DNA of 64,000 bases from Holacanthus passer (Eukaryota; Chordata; Actinopteri; Pomacanthidae), in contig JAFREQ010000012.1 in NCBI GenBank assembly GCA_025331565.1, positions 8,484,501-8,548,500 of the forward strand, in the 5' to 3' direction. Made by a program: the position numbers and the translations under genes. Positions within the stretch are counted from its first letter, which is position 1, and every line of letters begins with the position of its first letter. Shown one piece after another: positions 49,632 through 59,600 of this stretch. The notes beneath the pieces were generated by a model, which had not been told where the DNA came from, searched no databases, and saw nothing but the letters and a program-made list of their open reading frames with translations.

Positions 49632-50474
49632 ACAGCACTTACAGTTGCTAACGATGGTGTGCAGATCTGCAGGATGTGGTATCTACACTGAGTCGGAACA
49701 TGCCTGCTAAGCAAAATAAATACTTTTGTTTTTTTTGCAGGTGACATGGCTACATAGAGGCAACTAATTGTCTTCAGTGTTTTCATCTACAGTTTCCATG
49801 AAAGTGAGACAGTAAACCTCCACCCAGAGCTGCTCCAGACTCTTAACATGCTGAACCACTTGGAGGACTGGCATACCTACTAAAGATCTCATCCTCTGGC
49901 CCTGTGCTGAGTGCACTGCACAATGACTCATAGCTGTAAAATTACACAGATAAAATAAGACTTTATTCACCGTGGGAGAATCACAGTGCATTTTGAGAAA
50001 TCTGTTGTGTTTTCAGCAGTTATATTTGTGATGATGCACAAAGAACTGAATTAATCTCTAAAAGGGACTGTGGAGAGCCTTGTAATCCACACTGTCAAGG
50101 GCCAATCCAGGGCTTGCAAACTTTACTGCTATTTGTAAGGTTTGATTGATGGACTCCGTCACTGCCTTATTCCTGTGGAATAAGATATATATTTTTACAT
50201 CTTAATTTTATTTTAAATTTCTTGCAATGTTTTAGTGTTAGCCTCATCAGTTCTCTAAAAAAAAAAAAACCTCTTACAAATCCTCCTTTTCATCAGTAGA
50301 CAGTTCAATGGTTACTAAGTCGGTTTGCAAACAGGCTAGAATTCAGTTTCTAAGAAATCATCATTGTTTTGCTTTACTCTAAAACACCGGGAGAATTGTG
50401 AATGAAATGATGTGTTTTGATTCTCAACAAAGAGAAGAAACTAAACTCCAATTGAAGCCATGTGGGAAGAAACC

Positions 50475-50480
50475 TTTATT
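50475..50480 (-). terminator. AATAAA polyadenylation signal (minus strand), probably zinc-finger gene
   Basis: TTTATT on the plus strand reads AATAAA on the minus strand, about 790 bases after the zinc-finger stop codon. An intervening A18 run at 50803-50822 reads as poly-T on the minus strand. Confidence 0.35.
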
Positions 50481-50653
50481 TCATATTAAAGTCCTTGGGA
50501 TTTTAAGGGATGTCAACTGAAATTCACATAAATTTCTGCATTTAAGGTTGTAATCATCAGTTTACACCTGCTCTAAGGACAATGAAACTTGAGTGTAAGC
50601 CTTGTAAAATCATCTTTCAGCAAAGCACCAGCTCCATCTAGTGGGCATGAATT

Positions 50654-50659
50654 AATAAA
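50654..50659 (+). terminator. kcnn4: AATAAA polyadenylation signal, probably kcnn4
   Basis: First AATAAA downstream of the kcnn4 stop on the plus strand. It lies past the likely minus-strand polyadenylation signal of the converging zinc-finger gene at 50475-50480, so the two 3' ends would overlap by about 180 bases. Confidence 0.4.
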
Positions 50660-51266
50660 CTACATGATAGTGAGGACCTTTAACATTAAAATTTTAAGGA
50701 TTATATAACAACCATAAAAAAAAGTCATATGCTATTTTCAACCTGAATCCCAAGACCACTACAATGTCTCACAGGAGCAGAGCATTTGAATCAGCTGCAG
50801 TGAAAAAAAAAAAAAAAAAAAACAGAAAACAAGAGGACTCAGAAACTCCCATATAAACCTCACTGTTGAGAATGCACTTTGTGAGAGAAATTAGCATAAC
50901 TGGTCTAACTCTTTCTCTGGAGGATAAACTGGAGTTTTGATGTGTTTTAACTTAATCCAATACTGAAAAAAAAGTTCCTTGGGGGTTAATTTGTACTCTG
51001 GTATGTTGAAAAGAACGTCTGAGGACCTTGTTCTAATCCTGTTTACTATGTATCATTTGCACATGGTGAAAACATGTTAACCATCCAGGACATGCTCATA
51101 ATTAAAAGCCATTAAGGATGAATGTGTATGTGATTTTGCTTTGATTTTGTCACTTGGTAATACAAAAATTTTAAAAAGTGACAATCAGATGACACGTGTG
51201 AAAGATCCCTTTTGAACACCTTGTTTGTAAGTGTGGTGCACAAACCAAAGACGTGTTGGTGCTTTG

Positions 51267-53309
51267 TCATTTCAAGGGATTCCTAAATTGTTTCGTTTTT
51301 GTCCTGTTTTGAAGTTGGTGCCATATATAAGCAGAAGGCCGAAAAAAAAGTTGTCCACAGTCACATGTAAAGGGCATTCTGCACTTTCTCTTAACTTTAC
51401 GTTTCCATTTATGTCCAGAACGGGATTTTTTCCATGATTTGCCCTTCATGTGCTCAGCTAAGAGTTTTGCTCCTGTGAAAGTCTCCCCACAGCTGACACA
51501 GATGTAGCTTATGGTCTCCGCGTGCTGAACACAATGTCGCAGGAGGTGCAGCCGGTGCTTAAATGCTCGGCCGCACTGGCACTGGTGTGAGCGGCGGCCT
51601 CTGTGGAGGTAGCGGTGGCTGATGATGAGGGAGGGCTGCCGGAAGATGGCGCCACACTGCCTGCAAGGGTAAGAGGCCTTGGAGCGCCAGCCTGTGTTCA
51701 TACGTTTCATCAAAGCCAAATCCTGGCTGTCATTCTCAAACATGGCCATGATAGTGGGCATTGGTGGGGAGGCAGGGTCAGAAGTCGCAGAGGCTGGAGT
51801 TGGGTCAGTGGCATCAGGGTCAGGAAAAATAAAAGGTGCAGAAAAATGATTTAAAGGCTGATTGATTGATTGGCCTAGGGCATCATCTTTCCCTGATCTG
51901 ACAGGTGCAGCAGCAGACAAACAAATTGGGGCAGGAGGTCTGCCTGGATGGAGGAAGGGGGTCGAGCGAGAGTCCATAAAAGAGGACAGTGACCCTGCAT
52001 AGGTTTGACTAACACAGAGCTTTCCGTTCATGACCTGGTTGATTACATTTGGACTACCGATCGCTGACAGGGCTGCTGAGCCATTGACATCTGGTGAAAC
52101 CTTTTTATCATTGAACGTTGATGGATTGGTGATGATGCATACCTTGGTGCTGACCACTGACGTGTGAACTCTGGTGACATGGTTTAACAAAGTTTTCTCA
52201 GAGGTGAAAAAGGATTTGCATATATTACATGCTTGCGGCATTGACTCGGAACAAAAGAGGACCAAAGGTGATTTGCTTCCTTTGGGACACTGGTGGTGAT
52301 GGTATGAGATCTCATGAGAGAAAACTTGGCCACAGACGTCACAAGAATACAAAGGCATATAGTGTTCATTAAGAGACGTCTCAGTTATGAAGAGCTCCTT
52401 GCACAGTGAACACTGATATTTCACCCTTATGCCACTACAGTGCAGCAAATGGAGCTTCATAGACTTAAATGGCCCTCTTCCACATGAAGCACATATTGAA
52501 CTATTAATACTAGGAAGGGCTGCAGGGGTGTTTTTAGAGTGTGTATTATTAGAAGAGTCACTGGAATAATCAGTTGAACTTGAGTTGGAGCCACCGTCTG
52601 ATTCTGGATCATACGGAGCCATGTCTGCATGTTTAGAGCGTGTCTTATCCTCATCATCAGATTCAGAAGTTGCTGAATCATCTGCCTTCTCAAATTCATT
52701 TTCTGTGTCAATATCTTTATCATCTTCACCCACTATATACTCGACACTGTTTTCAGATATCTCAGGTCCCTCAGGCTTCATCTCAATTCTTTGTTGAGGT
52801 CTCAGCTCTGGCACTGAGTCAGGCAGTACTGAGTTTGTGCTTTGCTGTGCAGTCTCCTCATTGGAAAAGTTGTGACTGTTGTGACTCTGGTACACGACTG
52901 CAGAAATCAACGAGGGAGTTTCTTGAAGTGCCGCTGAACCCACGCAATGTGTCGCTGCATGCTTGTTCAGCTCCCACAGATTACTGAAAGACTTATGGCA
53001 CTTTTTGCAGAGGGGTGGCGAGTGTGCATTATCCAGGTGTGTGGAGAGTGAAGTCAGGCGTCTGAAAGTAACCTTGCAAATGTGGCAGGTGGCTTTGATA
53101 TTGTGGCTTTTGTAGTGTAACATCAAGCTTTTTATGCTGTTGAATTTTTTGCCACATTCCCAGCATTGCCTTTTTGTAGGTACACACCACTCGTCATCGC
53201 TGCTTGAATCTTCAGACATAAGGAGCTGGTCAAGGCAAACTTTGGGTGGTCTGCAATTTGAAGCAGATTTGGACAGAATGACTTGAAAAATGTTTGAGAC
53301 CATCTCCAT
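51267..53309 (-). CDS. C2H2-type zinc-finger protein (single coding exon, 680 aa)
   Basis: One uninterrupted frame of 680 codons plus stop. I place the start at the ATG whose first base is 53309 (MEMVSNIFQV); six in-frame codons upstream begin only with TTG. Three groups of zinc fingers are visible: about residues 49-121 (three fingers, CWECGKKF onward), about 273-384 (several imperfect fingers, including CNICKSFF...HVTRVH), and about 549-664 (CRQCGAIF...HRYLH, a C-X-C finger CQCGRAF...HCVQH, CVSCGETF, and a second C-X-C finger CDCGQLFF). An acidic/serine linker lies at about 185-260 and a basic NLS-like KWKRKVKRK run before the last finger. No KRAB, BTB or SCAN domain is seen. This argues for a nuclear DNA-binding regulator; I do not recognise the orthologue. 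It converges on kcnn4 and diverges from smg9. Confidence 0.88.
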   Translation of the reverse strand: MEMVSNIFQVILSKSASNCRPPKVCLDQLLMSEDSSSDDEWCVPTKRQCWECGKKFNSIKSLMLHYKSHNIKATCHICKVTFRRLTSLSTHLDNAHSPPLCKKCHKSFSNLWELNKHAATHCVGSAALQETPSLISAVVYQSHNSHNFSNEETAQQSTNSVLPDSVPELRPQQRIEMKPEGPEISENSVEYIVGEDDKDIDTENEFEKADDSATSESDDEDKTRSKHADMAPYDPESDGGSNSSSTDYSSDSSNNTHSKNTPAALPSINSSICASCGRGPFKSMKLHLLHCSGIRVKYQCSLCKELFITETSLNEHYMPLYSCDVCGQVFSHEISYHHHQCPKGSKSPLVLFCSESMPQACNICKSFFTSEKTLLNHVTRVHTSVVSTKVCIITNPSTFNDKKVSPDVNGSAALSAIGSPNVINQVMNGKLCVSQTYAGSLSSFMDSRSTPFLHPGRPPAPICLSAAAPVRSGKDDALGQSINQPLNHFSAPFIFPDPDATDPTPASATSDPASPPMPTIMAMFENDSQDLALMKRMNTGWRSKASYPCRQCGAIFRQPSLIISHRYLHRGRRSHQCQCGRAFKHRLHLLRHCVQHAETISYICVSCGETFTGAKLLAEHMKGKSWKKSRSGHKWKRKVKRKCRMPFTCDCGQLFFRPSAYIWHQLQNRTKTKQFRNPLK

Positions 53310-53384
53310 ATTACAGGTTTCATACAAGCATCACAGCACAAGCATCACAGCATATAGACCTAGACAAGCAACAGCATTATATGT

Positions 53385-54175
53385 GTATTTTAGAACTGAA
53401 ATAATTATACTATCAAATGATCAGTTGACTGACAAAAACTAATTGGTTCATATCATATTTGCTAATTTGTTAGAGTCATTTATCAAGCAAAAATGCCAGA
53501 CATTCTCTGACATATCACAACAACTATTCTACGGACAGGACAGCTACGAAATTTTGTGCAGACATTCATGGTCCCTAGAAGATAAAGCTGAGTGACTCGG
53601 TTGATCCCCTGACTCTTTCTACCACGAGGTTCCCATTGTTGGCTTTGTGTGAAATAGCTTAACAACTATTAGATGGACTGCCATTATATTTGGTGCAGAC
53701 ACCAGCGACCCCCTCAGGATGAATTAGAAAACTTTGATGATCTCCTGACTTTTCATGTAGCACCATGGTGAGGTCAAAATTTCAATTTGTCCAACATTTG
53801 GACTGAATTCCTGCAAAATGACATTCCCATCAGTCTCAGTGCTCTGCACTTTGTGTTTAGTGCGAATTAGTGAATGTTAGCATGCTAGCACGCTAAACTA
53901 AGAGAGCGAACATGGTAAATCTGCTCAACAATAAGTTAGCATGTTAGCATTGTAGTCTTAGCAGAGCTGCTAGCATGCTAGCTGTAGGCTCTTATGTCAT
54001 TACTGTTGTTTTGGTTTATACCATTGTTATATAATTGCAATTCATTATATTTTAGTTGCTAGTTTTAGACTGAATGGGCAATTTGAATGAGTCACTGTAG
54101 GGTCTGGGAGATTGTGACAGTTTATAGACTCATCAATAACTAATAAAACAATCAATATAAGAAGCCCTAGTGTGG
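53385..54175. mobile_element. 'GCAGCTAACGATTA'-type fish MITE, split by a second element
   Basis: The left part (53385-53506: ACTGACAAAAACTAATTGGT ... AAGCAAAAATGCCAGACATT) and right part (about 54003-54175: TTTATACCATTG ... GGGTCTGGGAGATTGTGACA ... CATCAATAACTAATAAAACA) are the two halves of one family that also occurs at 14470, 25640 and 36490. About 500 bp of unrelated repeat lie between. Confidence 0.55.
53507..54002. mobile_element. Interspersed repeat nested inside the MITE at 53385-54175
   Basis: Contains CAACAACTATTAGATGGA, TTTGGTGCAGACACCAGCGA and CTCAGGATGAATTAG in the order of a common fish repeat, then a tract of TTAGCATGCTAGCA-type units (53876-53985: GTTAGCATGCTAGCACGC, AGTTAGCATGTTAGCATT, GCTAGCATGCTAGC). 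Two CAACTATT-containing units show internal duplication. Confidence 0.55.
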
Positions 54176-54351
54176 TTAGCCTTCACTTTAGGTGCTACAC
54201 CATTAGCAGCACAACAAGCACAAACAATAAGCCAACAGTATGTTTTCCCTTTAAAACAGTCTCCTCATTTTAACTACTGCCCACTGTGTTTGATCCCTGT
54301 AACAGACACCTCAATATGACATTTTTACCTGCACAACGGAACTGTACTCAC

Positions 54352-54710
54352 CTGTCCACAAGTAGTCACTGGACCAGGAAACTTTTGCCTACAGGTAAAA
54401 TAATGTTATGCCTCCAAACTGGAAGCTGATGAATCGTCCAAGTCAGTCAACGTTAACAGATACTTAAAAAAACACAAACCGCCAGCGTTAACTTGTATTG
54501 AATTATTGGGCTCTTCGAAGAAATAACAGTCTCTATTCCACATTTCTGTCTGAAGCGCATCCATCTGTACAGGAAGCGATGGTACAGACACGATTCAACA
54601 CATTACAAAAAGAGAAACCCTTCCAATTTCACATCTGAAGACACCGTCATGTTGTTGATGGCGTCCACATACCGACCTCTTCCATATCCGCTTTACACCG
54701 GAAGAGGGGC
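54352..54710 (-). other. Probable 5' noncoding exon and promoter of the zinc-finger gene
   Basis: On the minus strand a GTGAGTAC donor lies just beyond 54352. A CTTGTCTAG acceptor-like sequence lies near 53358-53367, upstream of the zinc-finger ATG, giving a plausible 5' UTR intron of about 1 kb that holds the nested transposons at 53385-54175. At the outer end an ACCGGAAG ETS-type site (54697-54704) and a few CpGs mark a likely start region. Exon limits are inferred from splice-like motifs only. Confidence 0.35.
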
Positions 54711-54719
54711 GCCTACAGC

Positions 54720-55980
54720 TCCCAGAATGCACCAGAGGCGAACTTTCATATTCCTCAGTTTGTCCGTGTTTGATTTACTTGCAAATCACTGAAATTTTAG
54801 TCAGTAGAATAATTCAGTGCAATGATAATTTTAAGATGCGTTTATTTTAATTAAAAATTACTTTCCAAAAATGTACACACAGGCGGCTTTGAATTATTAA
54901 TATGGTTTTTTTTTATTAATTTGAACGAAACTAGAAAATTTCTTGTTCTCTTCACTTGAACAACACTTATAATGTATTCAGTAATATTTAGACTATGCCT
55001 TTAAGAAATCTGAATATGTGATTATCATTAATTTACTTTCTTTACTTTCATTAATTTACTTAAAAAGTTAAACAAGAACACTGCGCATTAAATATGTAAT
55101 ATATATGTGTGTAGTCCTAACACCTGATCGATGGTTATTCTAACACTCACTAGTCAACAACCAATTTTGAATTATCAATTTTTGCACATGCGTAAAGCAA
55201 ATCATGTGGTCATTCTTCTTCTTCTGCAACTTCTACTTAAAAACAAACAAACTTGTGACTCACTCATGGGCACAACCTGGTGGCGAAGCACATTTCCGCA
55301 CATTAGTGCTGCTTAAAATAACACAGCAGCCTAAAAAGCTTATTAACATCAATATAATTAGAATATAAACATTGTCTACGTGTACAAAAATAAGATTAAA
55401 AAATCCTAATTGACTATATTGAATTATGCTGTATACTGTCTGTGTAAAAAAAGTAAGTTGTGGTTCTCCTTATTCACTAAATAGTAAACATAAACAATCC
55501 TCTGAATCTCAATTGACCTCTCTCTCTCTCTCTATTGGCACTCTGACATAAGTGGAGTAAATATTAAGATATTTTCAGAGTTGTGTGTTTTTCTTAAAAT
55601 ATTGTAATATTTGAACAACTAAACTATGTCGGTGTTGGTTGTCACTCTAATGCTTAGATTTTACAAAGAAGTGAAAACAAACACAAAACAATGGAAAACA
55701 AGCAGGTTCACAAATAAAAAACGTGTCGCTCATTTTTTTTCTCATATTTTGTATTTGTATTCATTAAGTGGCCCACATTTATGAAAAAGTTTTTTAAGAA
55801 TAATAAATCGGAGAACTTGTTTTTCATTATTCTAACTGATTGCTATAAATGACTGCAAAAGTAATAATTAATAATAGAAAAGAGTGTATTTTTGTCCTTT
55901 TTATTTAAAAAATCATAAACTAGGTGGTTAAATGAAATTCAATTAATTAGCCAATATAAAAGGAATGAAGAGCAAAAAAG
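54720..55980. other. AT-rich gap between the zinc-finger gene and smg9
   Basis: The two genes are divergent. The gap is AT-rich with short homopolymers and a (CT)n run near 55520-55534. I see no exon, RNA gene or identifiable transposon in it. Confidence 0.45.
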
Positions 55981-56259
55981 TAGAACGTGTTAAAAAAGAT
56001 TTATGATATTTAAGATTTGTGGCTGTCGACCACAGACTGTATAAAACATTACAAAAACCGACGTCGTGGAAACAAACTATGCAAACTTCTCTCCTGTGGG
56101 TTGTCCGTGGAAATGTGTCCCCACCCGAGTTCACAGCGAGTCCAGGGCTGTTTTATGCAGTCTACGGTCCAGGGACGCATCTCCGGATCGCTGTCTGTGT
56201 GGCGGAACTGCTCATATCATTACAATGTTTCATAACGACGACATTTATCAGACGAACGA

Positions 56260-56310
56260 TATTCGTTTGATTGGTAACAAATACAATTTCAGGCGGGCGG
56301 AGTTTCTTCT
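56260..56310 (+). promoter_or_regulatory. smg9: Candidate smg9 promoter (inverted CCAAT box and GC box)
   Basis: GATTGG (inverted CCAAT) at 56269-56274 and GGCGGG at 56292-56297 lie about 350 bases before the smg9 ATG, at the edge of a locally CpG-richer segment (56290-56760). No TATA box fits. This is a typical housekeeping arrangement, suiting a ubiquitous decay factor. The 5' UTR would run through about 56330-56648. Confidence 0.4.
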
Positions 56311-56648
56311 CGCTAATTGATGTTCCACAACCGCTCCAACGTCGTACTCTAACGGCTAACGCTGGAGTAAGAAACAAGCGCACTAGCGGAAAGCTAACGT
56401 TATTTATGTCCACAGACAAGCGCTTTGGATTCAACTGTAACTATTCACCATGAAATAACTGTCATCGTCTACCATAGTGATTACCACAGGACTGACAGCA
56501 GAGAACAGAATCCTACTTTTAAATATATCCTCGATATTTCTGTGAAATTACCATCCTCAGCTCGCCTCTGCTCGGACTGCTGCTCCGTCGTTAGCTCGCT
56601 GCCTGTTGACATCGGCGGTGCTGCTGTAGGACTCAGGTGAGCGGCGAC

Positions 56649-59600
56649 ATGTCGGAGTCCGGCCACAGTCAGCCCGGGATGTACGGCCCGGGCCGCAGGA
56701 GGAGGCGGCGCCGGGGAGACAGAGATGCTGGACCTCCCGGGCAAAATCTGTCCGGACCCAGTCGGGATCGAGAATACCAACCGAGAGAACGGAGGGTAAC
56801 ACACACGCACAAACACACACAAACACACACACAGTCACATTAATGACGTCTGCGACAGACTGGTGGTTTGAGTTTTGTATTTGAGAATATGAACTCACTT
56901 TCATTGGCGTGTTCAGGATGGGAGCGAGGATCCACCAGGACCACTCATTCAGAAGACCCCCATCATTCTTGCCAAACCTCCTGGGGAAAGGGTACGTTAG
57001 CTTGTCTCAGATAGCTTTTTGTAATGATCTTTAATGAACACAACAGCAGTAACAATAATGCATGCAATAACAATGTCATCAGAGAGTTTTGATTTGTCTT
57101 GGTGGCACTTAGCTTGCAGGGTAGTCAGATTGGCCACAAAGTAAGAATATGCGTTAGTATGATGTGAAATCAAACATCATGCTCTTGAATTTGAGAAGAA
57201 AATTTAGCAGCAATTAATTTTGCTGAAGCTTTTGTCCAAGACGATTAAAGGTACTTAAATATTTACATAATTCTTCAGAATACTACTACTCAGAATTTAG
57301 GACTACATTCACAATGCCGAAACAAGTGAATCACACTAAGTGATCATTACAAAAAGTGCAGCTCCTCTACCTCTCAAGTTCATGTAATCTGTTGACTTGT
57401 GCTGTTGCTGGGTCCTTTTCAAGGCTAAGCCATCACAGAATACACATGTCAGTGGAGCTCCAGTCCTGGAGAAGCCCATCATGCTAATGAAAGCCAGGGA
57501 TGATGGAGGGAAGCCAGGAAACCCTCCAGAGACGGCAGCTCAGCCCTCTGGTCCTGGACCCTCCAAGATGGAGAAGGAAGGGCAGCGACCCACCCAGCCT
57601 GTATACCAGATCCAAAACAGAGGGATGGGTGCTTCTGCATCAAGCAGCGCTGTGGACCGTGAGTAATTCTAGATTTCACAAAAGGAACAGTTTTTTCCTA
57701 TTCTTATGTCCTCTACTTGGGGGAACGCATTAAGGCCAAATTAAGTGTGCAGAGAAAATAAAAATAAATCTTTTTATATGACTTCCAGCCATGGTTGGCC
57801 AATCTAAACTCCTCCCTCCGGAGAAGATGAAGCACAGCATTAAGCTAGTGGATGATCAGATGAATTGGTGTGACAGCGCCATGGAGGTGAGTTAATGTTG
57901 ACATTAACAGTAAGTTGATTAGTTGATTGCAGAGTCAGTGTTTTCAGTATACTCTGATGTAAGGAAGTTGTGTTTTCTTGTGATGTGTTGCAGTATCTGA
58001 GGGACCAGACAGATATGTTGGTGGTGGGAGTCATTGGCCTGCAGGGAGCTGGGAAATCTACGATCATGTCGCTGTTATCTGCCAACACTCCTGAGGAAGA
58101 TCAAAGGTAAGGTTGGTCGTAACATCAGCAATAAGCCCAAGCTTTTAAACTGCTCAGTTATTTGTGAATGATATATTGAATACCTTTATGGTTTAAACAA
58201 TAAGAAATACATTTTTTCTCGTGTCCAAAGTGTTTTAAAAAAAGTAGTCATAGGAAGTCTAAGTGGAAAACATAATAGTGTCAACTGAAGTTGAACCATG
58301 AGGATGGTAGTTCTCTACTATCTAGTATCCTGATTCCAGTTAATATATGAGGAGGTCAGTAAAGATTAAACCTAGAAAGACTGAAAATTAAGTCTTGTAA
58401 AAATTTGCCAGCAAAAGTGACTGTTAGACTTACAGTACTGTTAATACAGTACGAGAGCAGCATGTATTACTGATTGGTCTAAAACTATAGCATAGTAACA
58501 CCAGCAACAGCACCAGTGATGCAAATTTTAAAAAGTTAAATACCACTAAAAAGCAGAATATAAGAATCTAATACAGTAAAAAATAAATAAATAAATAAAG
58601 CACAAAACATCCCAGCTTTTAGGTTCTCAACATTAACATCTCAGTGAGAGGTTACGTGGAAGAATAAGTGATGGAGGTCACTTTGACCTTAGTTTGGAAT
58701 AAGCATGACTTTTTGTTTGCACAGGGGTTATGTATTCAGAGCCCAGACTCAAGAAATCAGAGAAAGAGGAGGAAACCAGAGCACAGGCATTGATTTCTTC
58801 ATCACACAGGAGAGAGTCATCTTCCTAGATACACAGGTAAGAATGAAGCATTGTGGATGCAGTGACAGTAGTGTTTTTGATTTGCTGTTAGAATGTAAGC
58901 AAGCCATGAACTGTGTGAACTGAAACATCTCCTTGGACCTCGAAACTCATTTGTTTCTTCAGCCGATGCTCAGCCCGTCTATTCTCGACCACCTCATCAA
59001 CAACGATCGGAAGTTGCCTCCAGAGTACAACCTCCCTCACACATATGTTGAGATGCAGGTCAGTGACTTGCCTGCAGATGGCAGTGAAAGCACTAGTTGT
59101 TTCTGTGAGCACAGGTGCATTACCTCCCCAGGACCAACATGCACCTTTAGTCCTCTGATACATTATTTAATGGCAGCTTATTGGTCATTTTAATTCTTCT
59201 GCCCACACACATTCACATGCGACCGCTCTTTATATAATCTGTCAACAGTCTCTCCAGATCGCTGCCTTCCTGTTCACAGTGTGCCATGTTGTCATTGTGG
59301 TTCAAGACTGGTTCACTGACCTAAACCTCTACAGGTAGGTACTTGCTCATCTGTGATGGATCTGTGTTATACTTACTGCCAGGTTAATAAAAGAAGAGGG
59401 TAGCTCTGAGGAAGACTCCTATCATAAATTGGAACTCCCCTTCTGCTGCAGGAATGTCGAGCATTTCACCTTGTATCTTGAGAGGATATTTGTCTTCTGC
59501 TTTTTCATAAGTTCAGTTATGTTATTCTTTCAGTTGGTCTTGTAGTCAGCAAATGAGGACAAAGGCAGACCTGTTGAACACGAGACTCATTCCTCCACAC

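Larger units (their letters stand above)
49745..50680 (+). other. kcnn4: Putative 3' UTR of kcnn4
   Basis: No further coding similarity follows the kcnn4 stop. The first canonical AATAAA on this strand is at 50654-50659, which would give a 3' UTR of roughly 0.9 kb. A later ATTAAA lies near 51100. The interval holds A-rich runs (50259-50269) but no recognised gene. Confidence 0.4.

Noticed and set aside
53310..53327. Six extra codons (MYETCN) at the zinc-finger N-terminus
   Set aside because: The first codon is TTG, not ATG; the first real ATG is at 53309.
56632..56646. Donor-like CAG-GTGAGC just before the smg9 ATG
   Set aside because: Splicing there would remove the conserved start (MSESGHSQPG), which matches the family exactly.
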